Both the position numbers and the translations under genes were made by a program. A stretch of DNA of 64,000 nt from Actinomycetota bacterium (lineage in GTDB: Bacteria > Actinomycetota > Actinomycetes > Nanopelagicales > Nanopelagicaceae), in assembly GCA_009698815.1 (NCBI GenBank), contig WLPJ01000007.1:46264-110263 (forward strand), written 5' to 3'. Shown here one piece after another: positions 59,855-64,000 of the stretch. Each line of letters opens with the position of its first letter. Position 1 is the stretch's first letter. Below the pieces are notes generated by a model. The model made no database searches. It saw only the letters and a list, made by a program, of their open reading frames with translations, and was not told the DNA's origin.

Positions 59855-60701
59855 CGCGCCAGCCTTCAACTGGTAATTTAAATTTGGCAACAAGGCGATC
59901 GGTAAAGAGTGTTGGCTTGATGTGCGCTAGTTTTATTACTGAATCGTCTTTAGTTATTAAGACTTGATCACCGGCGCGTAAAGGCAATTTGCGCAAGGCA
60001 TCTGCCGATAAAAGCGCGTCACTGGATTCGATCTCAACAACAATTTGAGACTGCGGTGAAACCACCATCGGACGTGAAAATAACGCGTGTGCTGAAATTG
60101 GTAGTAAAACTAAAGCGTCAATCTCTGGCCAAAGTACTGGCCCCCCAGCGCTAAAAGCGTATGCAGTTGATCCTGTTGGCGTCGAGCAGATCAACCCATC
60201 ACATCCCCAACGCGAAAGTGGGCGGTCATCTATCTGCACGAAAAGTTCAACCATCGTTGTTCCATCTCGTTCAACAGTAACTTCATTTAAAGCCCAGCCC
60301 GAAGAAATTTGCGCACCACTGCGTATTACTGAATAGTTGAGAACCATTCGGTTCTCTATTTTGTAGCCTTTAGAAGTAATACTTGCAGCAATTTCAGAGA
60401 GTGATGGTTTCTCAACTTCCGCTAGAAATCCAACGTGTCCTAGATTAATTCCCAAAATTGGAATCCCTTGTGATCTAGCAACTTCGGCACCACGTAAAAT
60501 CGTTCCATCTCCACCCAGAACTACTACTAACTCGGCAGCGCCCAGCTTTTCTATTGGAGTTTGAGTAACTCCTAAAACGCTGACATCTGAAGGTGTAGAA
60601 AGAGCAAAACCTTCCTTCAACAAGAGTTGCGAAAGTTCTTTCGTCGCAATGAGGGCTTCGGGACGTGATGCGTTGACTAGAAAAATTATATGACGTGACA
60701 T
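59847..60701 (-). CDS. nadK: NAD kinase
   Basis: Phosphorylates NAD to NADP. 284 residues with VVVLGGDGTILRGAE, the LGINLGHVGFLAE motif and CDGLICSTPTGSTAYAFSAGGP split over substrate loops. Its ATG overlaps the tlyA stop (TAATG), and recN overlaps its end. Confidence 0.96.
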   Translation of the reverse strand: MSRHIIFLVNASRPEALIATKELSQLLLKEGFALSTPSDVSVLGVTQTPIEKLGAAELVVVLGGDGTILRGAEVARSQGIPILGINLGHVGFLAEVEKPSLSEIAASITSKGYKIENRMVLNYSVIRSGAQISSGWALNEVTVERDGTTMVELFVQIDDRPLSRWGCDGLICSTPTGSTAYAFSAGGPVLWPEIDALVLLPISAHALFSRPMVVSPQSQIVVEIESSDALLSADALRKLPLRAGDQVLITKDDSVIKLAHIKPTLFTDRLVAKFKLPVEGWRGE

Positions 60702-61489
60702 TAGGTAGGGCCCATCTCGATAGCGCGATCAACATCTGCGGCATCAATTGCAGGTGCACCACGTCGCAACCATAAGAAATATTCAACATTGCCGGCAGGT
60801 CCTGGCAGAGGTGATGCTGCGATTCCCATGGTTCCAAGACCTACGTCATATGCTGAATCTGCGACATCTAGAACTGCGGCGCGACGTAGCGCTGGATCTC
60901 GAACAACTCCACCTGCTCCAAGTTTTTCGCGTCCAACCTCGAACTGTGGCTTCACCATTAGAACGTAATCAGCGTTGGGCCTAGAGACCGCAGCCAGCGC
61001 CGGTAGAACTAAGGACAGTGAGATGAAAGAAAGGTCTGCCACAACTAAATCAATCTCTTCGCCCACCATTTCGCCAGTTAAATGTCGAATATTGGTGCGA
61101 TCTAGAATCTTCACTCGCGAATCTTGACGTAACTCCCATGCCAGTTGTCCATAACCAACGTCTACGGCTACAACTAACTTCGCGCCACCACGAAGTAAAA
61201 CATCGGTAAATCCCCCGGTTGAAGCACCTGCATCTAAACAAACCTTTCCAGAAACTTGAACATCTGCAAAAACCTCAAGTGCGCCAGCTAATTTATGTCC
61301 CCCACGAGATACAAAATCATCGCGGTCACCTTGTAGCGTTATGGAAGTTTCCGCATCAACCTGTGTGGCAGATTTTGTGGCAGGAATTCCTGAGACTAAA
61401 ACAGAACGCGATTCAATTAGATCGGCAGCGTGTTCGCGTGAACGTGCCAGCTCGCGCCGAACCAGTTCAGCATCAAGACGCGTTTTCAT
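60701..61489 (-). CDS. tlyA: TlyA family rRNA 2'-O-methyltransferase / hemolysin-like protein
   Basis: A 262-residue protein with an N-terminal S4 RNA-binding domain (RLDAELVRRELARSREHAADLI) and an FtsJ-like methyltransferase (CLDAGASTGGFTDVLL, ADLSFISLSL). TlyA in mycobacteria methylates 16S C1409 and 23S C1920; substrate identity here is by family. It lies 22 bases beyond the small gene at 61512 on the same strand. Confidence 0.92.
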   Translation of the reverse strand: MKTRLDAELVRRELARSREHAADLIESRSVLVSGIPATKSATQVDAETSITLQGDRDDFVSRGGHKLAGALEVFADVQVSGKVCLDAGASTGGFTDVLLRGGAKLVVAVDVGYGQLAWELRQDSRVKILDRTNIRHLTGEMVGEEIDLVVADLSFISLSLVLPALAAVSRPNADYVLMVKPQFEVGREKLGAGGVVRDPALRRAAVLDVADSAYDVGLGTMGIAASPLPGPAGNVEYFLWLRRGAPAIDAADVDRAIEMGPT

Positions 61490-61511
61490 AGTTGATTAAC
61501 GCAACCTTTTT

Positions 61512-61685
61512 CTATAGACCGTCAATGGTGTTGAGCGCTTCTTGCAGCTTCCCGTGAAGTGCTTCAAAGCGAGCAGAGTGCTCGGTTAGATCGGATGTAT
61601 CGATATCGTTTAATTCAATCTTTACTTCTTCAACCAAATTATTCTCGGAAGAAGAACCGTTAGAGTTCAAAAATTGATCGCTCAC
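61512..61685 (-). CDS. 57-residue small acidic protein
   Basis: GTG at 61685 overlaps the TGA of the preceding phasin-like gene (GTGA). It encodes a 57-residue protein starting MSDQFLNSNGSSSENN, then a predicted helical stretch rich in Glu, Leu and Asp, ending EALNTIDGL. A short conserved protein sits at the same place before tlyA in mycobacteria (Rv1693 from memory). No function is known. The overlap and position make it more credible than a chance frame. Confidence 0.7.
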   Translation of the reverse strand: MSDQFLNSNGSSSENNLVEEVKIELNDIDTSDLTEHSARFEALHGKLQEALNTIDGL

Positions 61686-62038
61686 TTTTTAGCCGCCTTC
61701 TTTACAGCTGCTTTCTTAACTTTCTTTCCTGCAACTTTCTTCGCAGCGCTCTTTGTTGAATCTGATTTCTTAGAAGGTGCTTTCTTGCTCGACGCAGCTT
61801 TGCCGCCGAGGGCAGCAACTTGCGCGGCTAGACGATCAAATTCATCACGCTTAATGAAACCCATCTTGGCAACGCTGGATTCAACCTCTTCATGGATCTT
61901 TGCCTTAAGGGCATCAGCGCTCTCACGTGCCCAAGAGTTAACTGCTGCTGCTACTTCGGCAGGTGTTCGCTCGCCCTCGGTTACCTTTGTAAGGTAAGTG
62001 CGCAGCGTAGAGAAAAGGTCGTTCGATGCTTTAGCCAT
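61682..62038 (-). CDS. Phasin/coiled-coil protein with lysine-rich tail
   Basis: A 118-residue protein. The first 78 residues (NDLFSTLRTYLTKVTEGERT, ARESADALKAKI, SVAKMGFIKRDEFDRLAAQV) are helical and resemble phasin-like or UbiK/YqiC-like accessory proteins. The last 40 are histone-like: AKK/KKA repeats, some 19 lysines. The tail could bind DNA, RNA or polyphosphate. Function unknown. It overlaps the small 57-residue gene by 4 bases. Confidence 0.8.
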   Translation of the reverse strand: MAKASNDLFSTLRTYLTKVTEGERTPAEVAAAVNSWARESADALKAKIHEEVESSVAKMGFIKRDEFDRLAAQVAALGGKAASSKKAPSKKSDSTKSAAKKVAGKKVKKAAVKKAAKK

Positions 62039-62081
62039 GTGCCTAGAGTATCTAAAAAACCGTTAAGTCAGCGGGCCAGAG

Positions 62082-62465
62082 TTAGAGTCGCAATATGTCG
62101 ATCGCCTCGACCTGCCAGCGTGAGGCCAATCCCCCAGGTGATTGCCAAAATCGCCGATGTACAGCTCCACTGATTTCTACCCATTCATCTGGAGCCAACG
62201 AGAGAGCCGTCATTCTGGATTTAGCGCTCCAAGCCGCTATATCTAAGGTGTCAACGTCTTCTCGGTTTTCGCGAGTAACGATCAATCTGAACTCAACAAC
62301 CTTATCGCCGCTGGGCAGTTCCTTCGTTGTTGCAGCAGCAGATACACGACCGCGGAGTAAAAGATCATTTAAAGATAGATCTATCTCTTCACTTTCTGAG
62401 AACTCTGCTTTCTTGGAAACTTTCTTCTTCGTAATTTTCACCGCAGACTTTATAGCCATCTTCAC
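62082..62465 (-). CDS. SSB-like OB-fold protein
   Basis: A 127-residue single-strand-binding-like protein: an N-terminal lysine-rich segment (VKITKKKVSKKAEF) and then an OB fold (NDLLLRGRVSAAA, KVVEFRLIV, WVEISGAVHRRFW). It lacks the C-terminal acidic DDDIPF-type tip of housekeeping SSB, so it is probably a paralogue with a separate role. ATG or nearby starts within the first residues. It lies between a TPR gene and the phasin-like gene. Confidence 0.78.
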   Translation of the reverse strand: MKMAIKSAVKITKKKVSKKAEFSESEEIDLSLNDLLLRGRVSAAATTKELPSGDKVVEFRLIVTRENREDVDTLDIAAWSAKSRMTALSLAPDEWVEISGAVHRRFWQSPGGLASRWQVEAIDILRL

Positions 62466-62554
62466 TCCCTTTGATTAAGGAGGCGATCATGACGCTAGCA
62501 ACTGACAAAAATTCGCAATTTCGTCGCTAACTGTGGAGAACTCTTAAAATAGAA

Positions 62555-63466
62555 CTATCGGCGCGCTCTTTCATCGGCATCCGTTGACTCTTCATGATCA
62601 ATCTCGGCACATTTTGCAAACCATTCACGAGCCTCATCGCCGCGTCCCGCCGTTGCTAGCGCATCTGCATAGGCATAACGCAAACGCACCGCCCAATCCT
62701 CAGTCTCGGTCTTAAGTTCCCGGCACGTCAAGGTAATGACTGCAGCATCGAATTCGCCTAAATCACGACGGGCTCCGGATGCCACAATTCGCATTTCAAT
62801 TTCTTCGGGCTTGGCCAAGCGCTTAACCTCGTCAGAACCAGCCAAATTCAAGGCTTTTAGGGGTCTTCCCATACCGCGTTCGCAATCGGCCATAACCGGC
62901 CACATTGAAACGTCGCCAGAAATTCGATGAGCTGCGCGAAGTTCTTTCAGTGCAATCTCGTAATGTCCTGCACGATATGCGGCATAGCCAGCGCTCTCGC
63001 GCACAACAGCCAAGCGACCTGCATGATGTGCGGCAGCGATTCCGTGCTTATGCGCCAACTCTGGATCAGAATCCATATGAATATTTATGCAAACTAAATG
63101 TCGCGCAACTACCTTGGCATTTTCAGCAGAAAGACTTAACAATTCTGCACGAACACTTTTCTCTAACTCTTCACCAGTTACATCTTCAGGAATATCTGGT
63201 TCGAAGATTCGCGGACGAATTCGCGATTGATCGCGCTCCATCGGAGTTGTCCGAAACCCGCGTGGATCAATGGTTTCACGACCTGCACTTACATTTCTAG
63301 TTGCACCGCGACGATCACTTGAACCACCACGCGCCGGTAAATCTTCGCGGCGACGATCCTTATTCGGACCAGATGCGGGACGGCTGGATGAAGAAGAGGA
63401 GGGACGACTGGATGGGCGCGATGAGTTGCCGCGAGCCGAATCTCTAGGTGGCTTTCTGTCATCCAT
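62555..63466 (-). CDS. TPR-repeat protein with disordered Arg/Ser-rich N-terminus (Rv1691-like)
   Basis: A 303-residue protein. The first 75 or so residues are rich in Ser, Arg and Pro (RPSSRPSSSSSSRP) and likely disordered. From about 95 it is a run of tetratricopeptide-like helices (SAGYAAYRAGHYEIALKELRAA, YADALATAGRGDEAREWFAKC). It is a conserved actinobacterial family near tlyA (Rv1691 from memory); function unknown. First gene of the leftward run from the rRNA operon. Confidence 0.8.
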   Translation of the reverse strand: MDDRKPPRDSARGNSSRPSSRPSSSSSSRPASGPNKDRRREDLPARGGSSDRRGATRNVSAGRETIDPRGFRTTPMERDQSRIRPRIFEPDIPEDVTGEELEKSVRAELLSLSAENAKVVARHLVCINIHMDSDPELAHKHGIAAAHHAGRLAVVRESAGYAAYRAGHYEIALKELRAAHRISGDVSMWPVMADCERGMGRPLKALNLAGSDEVKRLAKPEEIEMRIVASGARRDLGEFDAAVITLTCRELKTETEDWAVRLRYAYADALATAGRGDEAREWFAKCAEIDHEESTDADERARR

Positions 63467-63550
63467 TTCGTGCTCCCCTATTTAAATTTATTTTGACGCG
63501 CTATGAAGTGTACGAGATAAAAGTTGTGGGAAATAAACCTAAGACAAATA

Positions 63551-63582
63551 AAAAAGGGGCACTCGTGAAAGTGCCCCTTTTT
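63551..63582 (-). terminator. Strong rho-independent terminator after 5S rRNA
   Basis: On the minus strand, GGGGCACT and AGTGCCCC form a perfect 8-base stem with 6-base loop followed by six U residues. It lies about 10-15 bases past the 5S 3' end and separates the rRNA operon from the TPR gene. Confidence 0.9.
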
Positions 63583-63591
63583 ATAAAGGAA

Positions 63592-63710
63592 GTCCGGCGA
63601 CGTTCTACTCTCCCACAAGGTCACCCTTGCAGTACCATCGACGCTGAGAGGCTTAACTTCCGGGTTCGGAATGGGACCGGGTGTTTCCCTCTCGCTATGG
63701 TCGCCGAAAC
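63592..63710 (-). rRNA. rrf: 5S ribosomal RNA
   Basis: The minus strand reads GUUUCGGCGACCAUAGCGAG at its 5' end and contains CCCGGUCCCAUUCCGAAC and GGAAGUUAAGCCUCUCAGCG, the standard loop regions, closing with a terminal GUCGCCG that pairs with CGGCGAC. End points are good to a few bases. Downstream of 23S and just upstream of the terminator. Confidence 0.95.
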
Positions 63711-63792
63711 GCTATTGAGATTTCGACAAAACCTTTGAATTAGATTCAAGATCTAAGCCATCATTTTCAGATGTAGATCTCTTATCTATTTC

Positions 63793-63821
63793 GTGGTTCT
63801 CGACCGTATCTCGAGAACCAC
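63793..63821 (-). other. Perfect 11-base hairpin in the 23S-5S spacer
   Basis: GTGGTTCTCGA (63793-63803) and TCGAGAACCAC (63811-63821) form an 11-base stem with a 7-base loop. It lies in the spacer between 23S and 5S. It may guide processing of the precursor; no poly-U follows on the minus strand. Confidence 0.55.
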
Positions 63822-63847
63822 ACAGTGGACGCGTAGCAACTTTGTAG

Positions 63848-64000
63848 TTAAATCCTCGGCCTATTAGTAGTGGTCAGCTCCAAGCCTTGCGGCTCTTCCA
63901 CTTCCACCCTATCAACCCCGTCGTCTACTGGGGGTCTTACCTGGTAAACCAGTGAGAAACCTAATCTTGAAGCGAGCGTCCCGCTTAGATGCTTTCAGCG
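63848..64000 (-). rRNA. rrl: 23S ribosomal RNA, 3' end only
   Basis: The minus strand from 64000 begins CGCTGAAAGCATCTAAGCGG and continues with AAGACCCCCAGTAGACGACG and ACTACTAATAGGCCGAGGA, the conserved end of 23S rRNA. The mature 3' end is near 63848 by the position of the last conserved helix. The rest of the gene lies beyond the window. Confidence 0.95.

Overview
The window looks like a chromosomal core segment of a small-genome actinobacterium of moderate GC, roughly the mid to high 40s percent. Actinobacterial markers are mycothiol ligase (mshC), PafB/PafC, a GarA/FtsR-like regulator block beside gcvH and gcvP, a cytidylate kinase-Der fusion, polyprenol-phosphate mannose synthase and a TlyA/NadK/RecN/PyrG string. 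Tight packing (many 1-17 base overlaps, hardly any gap above 150 bases), the low GC for the phylum and the absence of mobile elements suggest a streamlined freshwater lineage such as acI (Nanopelagicales, 'Ca. Planktophila'-like). That placement is inference from gene content and composition.

Layout. 1-8957 (+): coaBC (5' end outside), metK, priA, def, fmt, rsmB, rpe, hisE, hisG. 8952-18900: mixed short units: serB, an ABC ATPase, ung, a purine-type NCS2 permease with a structured leader, two membrane proteins, an alcohol dehydrogenase, tdk, a surface-sugar acyltransferase and apt, then tRNA-Leu(GAG). 19129-24686: an M20 peptidase, an aldo/keto reductase, and a four-gene operon of a histidine phosphatase, DUF3090, a PI3/4-kinase-like protein and mshC. 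24683-40569: PAC2 protein, metH, HAD phosphatase, RecB-like nuclease, trmI, pafB, pafC, tatA, tatC, lipid kinase, helY, 5'-3' exonuclease, lnt, ppm. This follows the mycobacterial order closely, but the Pup-proteasome genes that normally lie between trmI and pafB are absent.

40608-53061 (all -): gcvP, a MerR regulator, a bifunctional nuclease, an FtsR-like MerR, garA, gcvH, then pgsA, cmk-der, tyrA, aroH, an AT-rich gap, rluB-type synthase, scpB and scpA. 53140-54431 (+): a ParA-like ATPase with a ribbon-helix-helix partner, preceded by an 8-base tandem repeat over the likely promoter. 54444-63466 (-): xerD, ald, pyrG, recN, nadK, tlyA, a 57-residue small protein, a lysine-tailed phasin-like protein, an SSB-like OB-fold protein and a TPR protein. 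63551-64000 (-): the end of an rRNA operon (23S 3' end, spacer hairpin, 5S, strong terminator).

The genes serve translation initiation and its formyl-methionine cycle (def, fmt, metK, metH), nucleotide salvage (tdk, apt, NCS2 permease, ung, pyrG, cmk), one-carbon and amino-acid metabolism (serB, gcvP/H, ald, tyrA, aroH, his), chromosome segregation (scpAB, xerD, ParA-like), repair (recN, RecB-like, PafBC), envelope functions (lnt, ppm, pgsA, Tat) and mycothiol redox chemistry. I saw no defence island, prophage, insertion sequence or CRISPR array. The items most worth a second look are the compact three-helix leader before the NCS2 permease, the missing proteasome block, the ParA/RHH pair with its iteron-like repeat, and the small-protein/phasin/SSB group beside tlyA.
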